A stretch of DNA of 64,000 nt from Acidobacteriota bacterium (lineage in GTDB: Bacteria > Acidobacteriota > Blastocatellia > Pyrinomonadales > Pyrinomonadaceae), in contig JAIVJM010000012.1 in the NCBI GenBank assembly GCA_020199995.1, forward strand, positions 1 to 64,000. Direction: 5' to 3'. This document shows positions 20,099 through 27,651 of the stretch, piece by piece; position 1 is the first letter of the stretch, and every line of letters starts with the position of its first letter. The position numbers and the translations under genes were made by a program. A model generated the notes under the pieces. The model did not search any database, was not told the DNA's origin, and worked only from the letters and a program-made list of their open reading frames with translations.

Positions 20099-20893
20099 TT
20101 ACTTGCCGAGGATGATGTAGTCGCCGTGCGAGGTCGCCATGAAGAAGAGCATCGGGAGCGAGAGCCACGCGTTGGTGCGCGAGGCGAGGAAGGCGCGTCG
20201 CGCCAGCTCGGGCGGCGCGGGAGTCCCCGAGATTGTGCCCGCGATGATCCGCTTCTGCGCGGGCCAGATGATGCCCCACACGTTGAAGAGCATGATCACG
20301 CCCAGCGCCCCGCCGATGCCGATGGAGAGCGTCTTGTTGCTCGCGAAGCCCTCCGCGCGGCCCCCCGCGGTGCCCGTCAACTGTTCGGTCAGGCACCACA
20401 AAATCGCCCACGACATGAGGATGACGAGCACCGCGACGATGGCCGCAAGCACCTTTCCGTCGTTGATGCGCGGGAGGATGAAGAAGTAGATGAGCCACGC
20501 CAGCACGGCGATGGCGAGCCAGCCGAAGAAGACGAGCCAGATGTTCGAGCCCGCGCTCGCCTGAGCGTTGGCGTTCTTCACGTCGGGCGCGATGAGGTAC
20601 ATCGCGTAGTAGCCCATCCCGGCCAGCACCGTGACGAGCGCGCCCCAGCGGAAGTACCAGAGCGCGCGGGGCATCAGCTCGGGGACGACGATCTTCTTGG
20701 TCGGCGCGTCGAGCGCCTTCATGAAGTTGACGTTGACGAGATTGAAGAAGTAGAGCATCCCGATCCAGGTGATGCCGGCGACGAAGTGCGACCAGCGGAG
20801 AATGATTCTCACGATCTCCTGCGCGCTCGGGGCGTGGAACATGTCCTGGAACGTCGCGAGGCTCACCGGAAGGTGAAGGGTTGACTCGAACAT
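20099..20893 (-). CDS. urate hydroxylase PuuD-like membrane protein, no cytochrome domain
   Basis: A 264-residue integral membrane protein with about seven hydrophobic helices, matching the membrane domain of PuuD (Urate_ox_N): ILRWSHFVAGITWIGMLYFF near residue 32, then ALWYFRWGALVTVLAGMGYY and a WGIIWPAQKRII loop. PuuD oxidises urate in purine breakdown and usually carries a C-terminal cytochrome c domain. Here there is no CxxCH motif and the gene stops at the membrane domain. Other members of this domain family may not act on urate, so the role is tentative. No purine genes are adjacent. Confidence 0.7.
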   Translation of the reverse strand: MFESTLHLPVSLATFQDMFHAPSAQEIVRIILRWSHFVAGITWIGMLYFFNLVNVNFMKALDAPTKKIVVPELMPRALWYFRWGALVTVLAGMGYYAMYLIAPDVKNANAQASAGSNIWLVFFGWLAIAVLAWLIYFFILPRINDGKVLAAIVAVLVILMSWAILWCLTEQLTGTAGGRAEGFASNKTLSIGIGGALGVIMLFNVWGIIWPAQKRIIAGTISGTPAPPELARRAFLASRTNAWLSLPMLFFMATSHGDYIILGK

Positions 20894-21188
20894 CTTTTTC
20901 CTCCGAAATTTTGTGTGGGGTTAAATCAAATCGGTCGTCCGGAGCCCTTCCACTTTCTTTCGGCGGGTGCGGACGGGAGAGCGCCGGAGACTGCGAGCGC
21001 GACGGAACCCTCCGGGCGGGCGGCGGCGGGCGGCGCGTCTTCGGCTTCGAGCCTTCAAGCTACCTGATTCGCGCGCGAGATTAACACAAAACCCGCGGGC
21101 GCGGTGCAACAATCTGCGATATCAGAAAACACGGAGCGGGCGCGCCTCTCAGCCCTGTTTTATTTCTCAATCCAACGTGAAGCGGAAC
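20894..21188. other. intergenic, no gene seen
   Basis: The upstream region of the PuuD-like gene. Open frames are short, Arg-rich shadows. No convincing promoter pair was found. Confidence 0.5.
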
Positions 21189-21248
21189 AGAAACCAAAGA
21201 GGGGGGCGACGGCTCAAGTTGCAGCCGTCGCCCCTCTCTTTGGTTTCT
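21189..21248. terminator. 26-bp inverted repeat after ferredoxin
   Basis: Arms 21189-21214 and 21223-21248 are complementary over 26 nt with one mismatch and an 8-nt loop. It lies 18 bp beyond the ferredoxin stop and likely ends the Fe-S operon. Confidence 0.75.
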
Positions 21249-21266
21249 CAAAACTTCCGAGTTGAC

Positions 21267-21602
21267 TTAATCTTCCGACGGGCGCGTCCCCGCGGGGATG
21301 CCGCGCACGCTCGACTGATTGACGACGCGCACCTTGAGGTCGTCGTGGACGTGCATCTGACACGAGAGGCGGACGTTCTCGGCGAGCCCCGTCTCCGCCG
21401 CCAGACGGTTGCGTTCCAGTTCGCCTATCTCACCGGGGTCGCCCGCCAGCACTTCGACGCGGCACGTCGTACACTTCGCCAACCCGCCGCAGCGGTGCAG
21501 GATGTCAATGCCCGCGTCCTCGATGGCGAGCACCAGCTTGCGCCCCTCTTCCGCCTCGAAAGCATTCGAGCCCTCAGCCGTCTCGGCCTCAATCCTCGGC
21601 AT
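21267..21602 (-). CDS. 2Fe-2S ferredoxin
   Basis: A small electron carrier with a plant/adrenodoxin-type fold. Ligand cysteines are C38, C44 and C47 (RCGGLAKCTTC) and C81 (RLSCQ). The family spacing C-x5-C-x2-C then a distant C is met. It is 111 residues long with no signal peptide. It lies downstream of erpA, mrp and sufR on the same strand, so it probably belongs to the SufR-controlled Fe-S module. Confidence 0.88.
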   Translation of the reverse strand: MPRIEAETAEGSNAFEAEEGRKLVLAIEDAGIDILHRCGGLAKCTTCRVEVLAGDPGEIGELERNRLAAETGLAENVRLSCQMHVHDDLKVRVVNQSSVRGIPAGTRPSED

Positions 21603-21829
21603 CTTTTTTTCGCTCCTGTGGTGTGTTGAAAACTACGCTGAAAAGAGAGGGGCCGCCCTCCGCTCACGCGTTCGAGAGAGAGAGCGCGCGCCGACTCTCC
21701 CGGCAAACGGCGGCGAGGCCGAGGCCGCGCGCCCCTCAAGTGAGGAATCGCACGGACGAGCCTCGCCGGGACCTCGCGCGACGCCGCGCGCCGTCCGGTC
21801 TCTTCCGTCTGCTTCTTCGCGCGCTGACT

Positions 21830-22213
21830 TTAGGCCGTGAACGAAGAGCCGCAGCCGCAGCCGCCCGTCGCGTTCGGGTTGGTGAAGGTGAAGCCCGAGC
21901 CCATGACGTTCGTCACGTAGTCAATCTCGACGCCGTTCAGGTACTGCGCGCTGAACATGTCCACGAAGAGGCGCACACCGTTCGATTCGAGCACGTTGTC
22001 GTTGGCGCGCGACTCCTCCTCGATGTTGAGGCTGTACTGGAAGCCCGAGCAGCCGCCCGGCACGACCCGCACGCGCAGGCCGGAGGTCTCCGGCAGACCC
22101 TCTTCGCTCGACATGAACTTCCTGATCTCGACCGCCGCCGCATCAGAGACGCCGAGCGTCATCGTCGGGAGCGCCGTGGTCGTGGTCGTGGTTTCGGTTG
22201 TATGTGCTGACAT
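21830..22213 (-). CDS. erpA: A-type iron-sulfur carrier (ErpA/IscA)
   Basis: Delivers Fe-S clusters to client proteins. The three conserved cysteines are C55 (PGGCSGFQY), C119 and C121 (GGCGCGSSF). A Thr-rich N-terminus (residues 6-19) precedes the HesB fold at LGVSDAAAVEIRKFM. ATG 22213 has a GGAGGAG site upstream. erpA and iscA cannot be distinguished from sequence alone. The gap to mrp holds imperfect TTTCAAA-type repeats. Confidence 0.88.
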   Translation of the reverse strand: MSAHTTETTTTTTALPTMTLGVSDAAAVEIRKFMSSEEGLPETSGLRVRVVPGGCSGFQYSLNIEEESRANDNVLESNGVRLFVDMFSAQYLNGVEIDYVTNVMGSGFTFTNPNATGGCGCGSSFTA

Positions 22214-22312
22214 TTCTTTTTCTCCTCCGCTATAAATGACTTCAGATTCGATAGCAGTGATTTCAAATTCGAGCTTTCAAACCTGAAATCAACTGACCTT
22301 AATTCACTCTCA

Positions 22313-23395
22313 CTAACGAGCCTTACCGAGGACGACCAGCTCGGGCTTCATCGCCTCAATCGAAACCTGCCGCGCAACTTCTTCCGCGACGTGGTGGAAC
22401 GCACGCGCCTGCGGCGACTCGGGGTTGCTCACAACGATGGGAATTCCACGGTCGCCGCCCTCTCTCACTTCCATCGCGAGCGGCACCGCGCCGAGGAAGG
22501 GCACGCCGTACTCCGCGCTCAAGCGTTGGCCTCCGCCCTCGCCGAAAATGTTGTAGCGCGTGCCGGTGTCGGGCGCGACGAAGTAGCTCATGTTCTCGAC
22601 CACGCCGAGGACGGGCACGTTGACGGCCTCGAACATCCGCAGCGCGCGCCGCACATCCGCGAGCGCGACCTCCTGCGGCGTCGTCACCAGCACCGCGCCC
22701 TGCACGGGGACGAGCTGCGCCAGAGAGAGCTGGACGTCGCCTGTGCCCGGCGGCATGTCCACGATCAGATAATCGAGCTCGCCCCACTCAACGTCCTGCA
22801 AAAACTGTCGCACAAGACTGTGCAGGATAGGCCCGCGCACGATCAAAGGCTCGTCGCCCGGCTTCAGGACCGCCATTGACATGAGCCGCAGCCCGTGCGC
22901 TTCGAGCGGCACCAGCTTGTTGACGTTGATCTGCGGCTGCATGTGTCCGACGCCGAGCATCAGCGGCACGTTCGGCCCGTAGACATCAGCGTCCATCAGT
23001 CCGACCCGTGCGCCGTCGCGCGCCAAACTCACCGCCAGATTGACCGCGACCGTTGACTTGCCGACGCCGCCCTTGCCCGAGCTGATGGCGATGATATTGC
23101 GCACGCCCTCGACGCTCAACTTCTCGCCTAACCCCCGGCCCTTCGGCACTTCCGCGTCCATCGTTACGGCGACGCCGGTCACGCCCGGCAACGCCGAGAC
23201 CAGCTCGCGCGCCTGCGTCTCCATCTGCTCTTTGACCGGACACGCGGGCGTCGTCAGCACGATACGGAAACTGACGTCGCCGCCCTCGATCTTCAAATCC
23301 TTGATAAAGCCGAGCCGCACGATGTCCTTGTGCAGATCGGGATCAACGATCTGCGACAAGGCCCCGTACACGTCGGCTTCAGTTACGTGTGCCAT
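22313..23395 (-). CDS. mrp: Mrp/ApbC family P-loop ATPase (Fe-S carrier)
   Basis: Binds and transfers Fe-S clusters using ATP. An N-terminal MIP18/DUF59 domain (residues 1-85, with TTPACPVKEQ) precedes the P-loop ATPase with deviant Walker A GKGGVGKSTV near residue 105 and a switch DMPPGTGDVQLSL. The cluster-binding CxxC found in most homologues after ENMSYF is absent; the sequence reads VAPDTG. The start lies 8 bp from the hairpin at 23404-23481, and no strong Shine-Dalgarno is visible. Confidence 0.88.
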   Translation of the reverse strand: MAHVTEADVYGALSQIVDPDLHKDIVRLGFIKDLKIEGGDVSFRIVLTTPACPVKEQMETQARELVSALPGVTGVAVTMDAEVPKGRGLGEKLSVEGVRNIIAISSGKGGVGKSTVAVNLAVSLARDGARVGLMDADVYGPNVPLMLGVGHMQPQINVNKLVPLEAHGLRLMSMAVLKPGDEPLIVRGPILHSLVRQFLQDVEWGELDYLIVDMPPGTGDVQLSLAQLVPVQGAVLVTTPQEVALADVRRALRMFEAVNVPVLGVVENMSYFVAPDTGTRYNIFGEGGGQRLSAEYGVPFLGAVPLAMEVREGGDRGIPIVVSNPESPQARAFHHVAEEVARQVSIEAMKPELVVLGKAR

Positions 23396-23403
23396 CTCAA
23401 TCT

Positions 23404-23481
23404 AGTGATAAGTGATGAGTGATAAGTGATAAGACAGAACAACTGTCTTCTCTTATCACTTATCACTCATCACTTATCACT
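23404..23481. repeat. heptamer hairpin (GTGATAA type) between sufR and mrp
   Basis: Arms 23404-23434 and 23451-23481 are perfect 31-nt complements. Units run GTGATAA, GTGATGA, GTGATAA, GTGATAA, and the single variant unit is mirrored at the same place in the other arm. The right arm contains the last codons and the stop of sufR. Confidence 0.92.
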
Positions 23482-24122
23482 CCTTTTGGTCTCATCACCC
23501 GGTACGCGCAGCGCGTCGCGCCGCCTGCGATGCGCGACTCGCGGAAGACCTCGGTCTCCAAAAGCTCGCGGTAGACGATCAGCTCCTGATCGCACAACTG
23601 CCTGTACTCGCGCGCCAGCTCCGGCTGCGGGCAGTTCCACTCCGTCAAAAGGTACGAGCCGTCTGCCAGACGCTCGGATTCGGCCTCGTAGCCCATCTCG
23701 CCGAGCAGCTCCGTGAGTCGTCGGACGCGCGCGTCGAAGCCGAGGCGTGCGAGCTGCGGTCGCAAGTCCCCGACCATCTCGCCCGCGCACCCGCACAGGA
23801 TAGTGTTCAGCCCGCTCTCGCCCCACACCTCGCCGATCTGCCTGAGGACGGCCTTGGCGAAGAGGTCGTAGCGCTTCGGGAACAGCTCTTCGGCCTTCGA
23901 GGTGAGACGGAAGACGTGCGCGGGCCGACCGCGCTCGCCGCGCTCCGGCGCGTGCTCGACGTAGCCCTCGCGCTCAAGCACTTCGAGGTGCTTGCGGACG
24001 CACTGCTTCGAGACGCCGAGCGCCGCCGCCAACTCGTCCGCGCTCACCCCGCCGCGCGCGCGCAACTGGTGCACAATCTCCTCGCGCGAAGCCCCGAGCC
24101 CGTTTTTAATTACTGCTACCAC
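23463..24122 (-). CDS. sufR: SufR-like iron-sulfur transcriptional regulator
   Basis: An ArsR/DeoR-like winged-helix repressor (SADELAAALGVSKQCVRKHL, residues 27-46) with a C-terminal sensor carrying C164 (EWNCPQ), C177 (QLCDQ) and C205 (ATRCAY), a pattern typical of SufR, which binds a 4Fe-4S cluster and represses Fe-S assembly genes. It heads the mrp-erpA-ferredoxin module and has a CAAC-N6-GTTG site over its own promoter, implying autoregulation. The GTG start at 24122 is close to the predicted transcript start, so the mRNA may be nearly leaderless. The C-terminal GVISDE is encoded in a heptamer repeat. Confidence 0.85.
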   Translation of the reverse strand: MVAVIKNGLGASREEIVHQLRARGGVSADELAAALGVSKQCVRKHLEVLEREGYVEHAPERGERGRPAHVFRLTSKAEELFPKRYDLFAKAVLRQIGEVWGESGLNTILCGCAGEMVGDLRPQLARLGFDARVRRLTELLGEMGYEAESERLADGSYLLTEWNCPQPELAREYRQLCDQELIVYRELLETEVFRESRIAGGATRCAYRVMRPKGVISDE

Positions 24123-24131
24123 AACGAATCC

Positions 24132-24161
24132 ATGCTACTTTTCGGCCTGTTCTTTTGTCAA
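24132..24161 (-). promoter_or_regulatory. sufR promoter
   Basis: On the minus strand a perfect TTGACA (24156-24161), an 18-bp spacer, and TAGCAT (24132-24137, 4 of 6 matches). The -35 overlaps the SufR-type operator. Confidence 0.6.
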
Positions 24162-24172
24162 CCGGACGGTTG
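24159..24172. promoter_or_regulatory. SufR-type operator CAAC-N6-GTTG
   Basis: CAAC (24159-24162), six bases, GTTG (24169-24172). The same CAAC-N6-GTTG spacing is the known cyanobacterial SufR site. It overlaps the sufR -35, so binding would block transcription. Confidence 0.65.
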
Positions 24173-24279
24173 CTTTAATTGTCTTTCGCCGCCGTCGCAT
24201 GCAGAATACTCCTTTGTTTTTGCATTTTCCGCTCGCCCGAGGATTATTAAAGAATACCGACACTCGAAGGAGCTGCCGA

Positions 24280-25046
24280 TGAGCGATCCCACACGCCGCT
24301 TTTCCAGCCGCGTCGAGAACTACGTCAGGCACAGGCCGGGCTATCCGCGCGAGTTGGTCGGGCTGCTCGTCGAGGAGTGCGGGCTGAGTGCGGACTCCGT
24401 GGTCGCAGACTTAGGGTCGGGGCCGGGGAATCTGTCGGAGCTGTTTTTGCGTCACGGCTGTCGCGTCTACGGCGTCGAGCCGAACCGAGAGATGCGCGAA
24501 GCGGGCGAGCGGAGCATGGAAGGATACGCCAACTTCGAGAGCGTGGCGGGGAGCGCCGAAGCGACGACGCTTGGCGCGGGAAGCGTGGACTTCGTCGTCG
24601 CCGGTCAGGCGTTCCACTGGTTCGAGCCTGATGCCGCGCGCCGCGAATTCGCGCGCATACTAAAGGACGACGGGTGGGCGGTCGTCGTGTGGAACGACCG
24701 GCGCACCGACGGCTCGGCCTTCCTCGAAGCCTACGAAAGCCTTCTGCTCAAGCGCGGCACAGACTACCGAGAAGTAAGTCACAAGTACGCGGACGAACGT
24801 GTGCTCCGTCCCTTCTTCGACGCGCGCGGGATGCGTCTCGAAGTCTTCGAGAACGAACAGTCCTTCGACTTCGAAGGGTTGAAGGGGCGACTGCTTTCCT
24901 CCTCCTACACGCCCGAGCCCGGCCACCCGAACTATACGCCGATGCTCGAAGAACTCGCCGCGCTCTTCGACGCGCACGCCGCCGACGGGCGCATCGCCTT
25001 CGAGTACGAGACGAAGGTTTATTACGGACAGATTAGGAGAGGCTAG
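24280..25046 (+). CDS. class I SAM-dependent methyltransferase
   Basis: A 255-residue cytoplasmic methyltransferase. SAM motif I is VVADLGSGPGNLSELFL near residue 45, then GVEPNREMREAGE, SVDFVVAGQAFHWFEP and FARILKDDGWAVVVW. The AFHWF element is common in trans-aconitate/biotin-type methyltransferase relatives; the substrate is unknown. ATG 24280 follows a GAAGGAG site; longer frames overlapping sufR are not used. It is transcribed divergently from sufR across a 157-bp gap. The stop lies in a GAGGCTAGAG-type repeat. Confidence 0.85.
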
Positions 25047-25103
25047 AGGTGAGAGGTTAGAGACTTGTAAAAAGCGAGGAGCTAATTCCAAGTCTCTAAC
25101 CTC
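25041..25103. repeat. heptamer-like hairpin after the methyltransferase
   Basis: A 15-bp perfect stem (25053-25067 with 25089-25103) carries GAGGTTAGAGACTTG. Flanking GGCTAGA and GGTGAGA-like units overlap the stop at 25044-25046. It likely acts as a terminator. Confidence 0.65.
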
Positions 25104-25252
25104 GACCCTCCAGTCCCCTTTCCACTTGACACGCGCGGCACATCTCGCTGATACATAGACTCGGTCTTCCGCCTATTGAAACAGCGCGCCGCCGACATCG
25201 TTTCCGGGACGCCTGAGGGCCGTCGGGCGCGGGATTCATCAACCGAAACCCC

Positions 25253-27574
25253 ATGCAGCTTTCACAACAGATTGACGAAGCCGTCCGAGCGCATGCGCGC
25301 CCCGCGACGCGCATGCTCTTCGCCGTGCTCTCCGGCCTCGCGCTCGTCTGCGCGCAAGCGGCGGCGGTCGCGAAAGGGCAGAAGGCCGCGCCGAAGAAAC
25401 GGGGGCCGTCGAAGGTCGAGCGCCGTGCGGGCGGCTCTGCGGCGACCGCGCGCGGGCAGGTACCGGCGGCGACGCTCCTGCGCATCGTGCGCGCGGAGGA
25501 CGAGCGGCGCTGGGAAGCGTCAGACCTCGGCGCGCTGCTCTCGGACGCGAGCGCGGCGGTGCGTGGGCGCGCGGCGCTGGCCGCGGGACGCATCGGCGAC
25601 GAAGGCGCGGTCGTGCCACTCGCTGCACTTCTCAGGCAAGACGCGGACGAGGGCGTGCGCGCGACCGCCGCTTTCGCACTCGGCGAAACGGAGGCCTCCT
25701 CAGGCGCGGACGTGCTGCTCGAAACGCTCCGGCTCAGCAGGTCGCCGGAGATACGCGCGCGCGCGGTCGAGGCGCTGGGCAAGATCGCGGCGGCGCTCCC
25801 GGAGGCGCAGGGGGAGCGCAAGCGGCAACTGGGCGAGGCGATTCTGGGCGTGCTCGCGGTCGAAGGCAGGCAGGCCAAGCCGAACCGCGGCGTCCTGCTT
25901 GAGGGGATCACGGCGGCGCTGCGCGCCCGTCCCGCGGACGCGGGCCAGACGGTTGCGGCGTTTCTTTCCTCGACGGACGCGCGCGTGCGCGCCGACGCGG
26001 CCAACACTCTCGCTCGCCTGCGCGCTAAAGACGGCGTGGAGCGCCTGCGCTCGATGCTTTCGACGGACACGGACGCAGTGGCGCGTGCGAACGCCGCGCG
26101 CGCGCTCGGCGCGGCGGAAGACGCTGCTGCTTTCGACGCGCTGCTCAAGCAGGCCACGACTGACATGGACGCGCGCGTGCGCGTGAGCGCCGTCCGCTCG
26201 CTCGCGCTCCTCAAGCAGCCGCGCGCCGCCGAGGCGCTGGTCAAACGCGGCGCGCAGTTGTTCGCGGACTACAAGACGGCGAAGGTCGCCGGGGTGGCGC
26301 AGAGTCCAGCCGAGGCGAGCGAACTGCTTGAGATTGCGACCGCTCTCGGTCGGCTGCTCCTCAACGCCAACCAAGAGGGCGCGGTCTCGCTGCTCCGCGG
26401 GCTCCGCGAGGCGGGTCTCAACGCGCCCGAGGTCGAGACGGCGCTGGCGCGCATCGCCCCGGCGCAGTACCTGCGGGACAAAGCTCTCGCAGACCTTGTG
26501 AACCGGCGCGGGGGTGGGCCCGAAGCTTCGTCGTGGCAGAAAGTCTCGGCGGTCGGACAGGGGTTGGGCGAGCTGGCGGCTTTGACGAGCGCGCTCGTCG
26601 GCAACAGCGCCGTCGGGATGCAGGCCGACGCGCAGATCATGCTGCGCTCGCTGATAGACAACGCCGGGACGCCGCAGCTCGCCGTGCCCGACCTCCTGCG
26701 GTCGCTCGCCGCCTTCAAACCGGGCGACCTCGCGAATGTGGCGCGCGCGAAGCTCACGGCGCGGGACGTGATCGTGCGCGCCACCGCCGCCGACATCCTC
26801 TCCGAACTCCCGCCGGAGGCTGAGACGGCGCGCGCTCTGGCGCAGGCTCTGCCCGTCGCCTTGCAGGACGAGACGAACGACGCGGCGCTCTCGGTGCTCG
26901 GCGCGCTCGCCAAGCAGAGGGGCGCAGAGGCGGACGCGGCTTTGAAGACGGCGCTCGAAGTGACGGACTACCTCGTGCGACGCCGCGCCGCCGACATCCT
27001 GCGCGAGCGCGCCGGAGGAGGCGCGCCGGGAGCGGAGCAGCGCCGCCTCGAGACGGTTGCCACGCGTAACCGCCAACTCGACTACGAGCGCGCTCTCGCG
27101 CGCGTGAGCAAAAGCGTGCGCGCCGTTGTCTCGACCGACAAGGGCGCGTTCACCATCGAGCTGCTGCCGGAAGAAGCGCCGCTCACGGTGGACAACTTCG
27201 TCGAGCTGGCGCGCCGGAACTACTACAACAACGTCGCCTTCCACCGCGTCGTGCCGAACTTCGTGGTGCAGGGCGGCGACCCGCGCGGCGACGGCAACGG
27301 CGGCCCCGGCCACCAGATTCGCTGCGAGATCAACACCGTCCCCTACGAGCGCGGCGCGGTCGGCATGGCGCTCTCGGGCAAGGACACGGGCGGCTCGCAG
27401 TGGTTCGTCACACACTCGCCGCAGCCGCACCTCGACGGCGGCTACACCGTCTTCGGGCGCGTCACCGAAGGCCTTGAAGTAATTGACCGCATCACGCGCG
27501 GCGACCGCATCCGCTCCATCACCATTGTCGAGGGCAAGCGCAATCAGAAGCCGGAGACGAAAGGGCGGAGGTGA
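25253..27574 (+). CDS. HEAT-repeat / cyclophilin peptidyl-prolyl isomerase fusion
   Basis: A 773-residue envelope protein. A signal or anchor helix (MLFAVLSGLALVCAQAAAVA) is near residues 21-40, then about 550 residues of HEAT/PBS-lyase-like helical repeats (LRIVRAEDERRW, AAFALGETEASSGADVLLE), and a complete cyclophilin domain from about 621: FTIELLPEEAPLTVDNF, FHRVVPNFVVQGGDP and SQWFVTHSPQPHLDGGYTVF. The cyclophilin speeds proline isomerisation in folding; the repeats probably bind clients. ATG 25253 is the first good start. The gene downstream begins 77 bp later. Confidence 0.9.
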   Translation: MQLSQQIDEAVRAHARPATRMLFAVLSGLALVCAQAAAVAKGQKAAPKKRGPSKVERRAGGSAATARGQVPAATLLRIVRAEDERRWEASDLGALLSDASAAVRGRAALAAGRIGDEGAVVPLAALLRQDADEGVRATAAFALGETEASSGADVLLETLRLSRSPEIRARAVEALGKIAAALPEAQGERKRQLGEAILGVLAVEGRQAKPNRGVLLEGITAALRARPADAGQTVAAFLSSTDARVRADAANTLARLRAKDGVERLRSMLSTDTDAVARANAARALGAAEDAAAFDALLKQATTDMDARVRVSAVRSLALLKQPRAAEALVKRGAQLFADYKTAKVAGVAQSPAEASELLEIATALGRLLLNANQEGAVSLLRGLREAGLNAPEVETALARIAPAQYLRDKALADLVNRRGGGPEASSWQKVSAVGQGLGELAALTSALVGNSAVGMQADAQIMLRSLIDNAGTPQLAVPDLLRSLAAFKPGDLANVARAKLTARDVIVRATAADILSELPPEAETARALAQALPVALQDETNDAALSVLGALAKQRGAEADAALKTALEVTDYLVRRRAADILRERAGGGAPGAEQRRLETVATRNRQLDYERALARVSKSVRAVVSTDKGAFTIELLPEEAPLTVDNFVELARRNYYNNVAFHRVVPNFVVQGGDPRGDGNGGPGHQIRCEINTVPYERGAVGMALSGKDTGGSQWFVTHSPQPHLDGGYTVFGRVTEGLEVIDRITRGDRIRSITIVEGKRNQKPETKGRR

Positions 27575-27651
27575 TGCCGGGTTGCGAGAAGGGATAAGTT
27601 TGAGCGGGTTCGGCGTGGCTGGCAGAGGCCCACACTCTCCTGAGCAAGACT

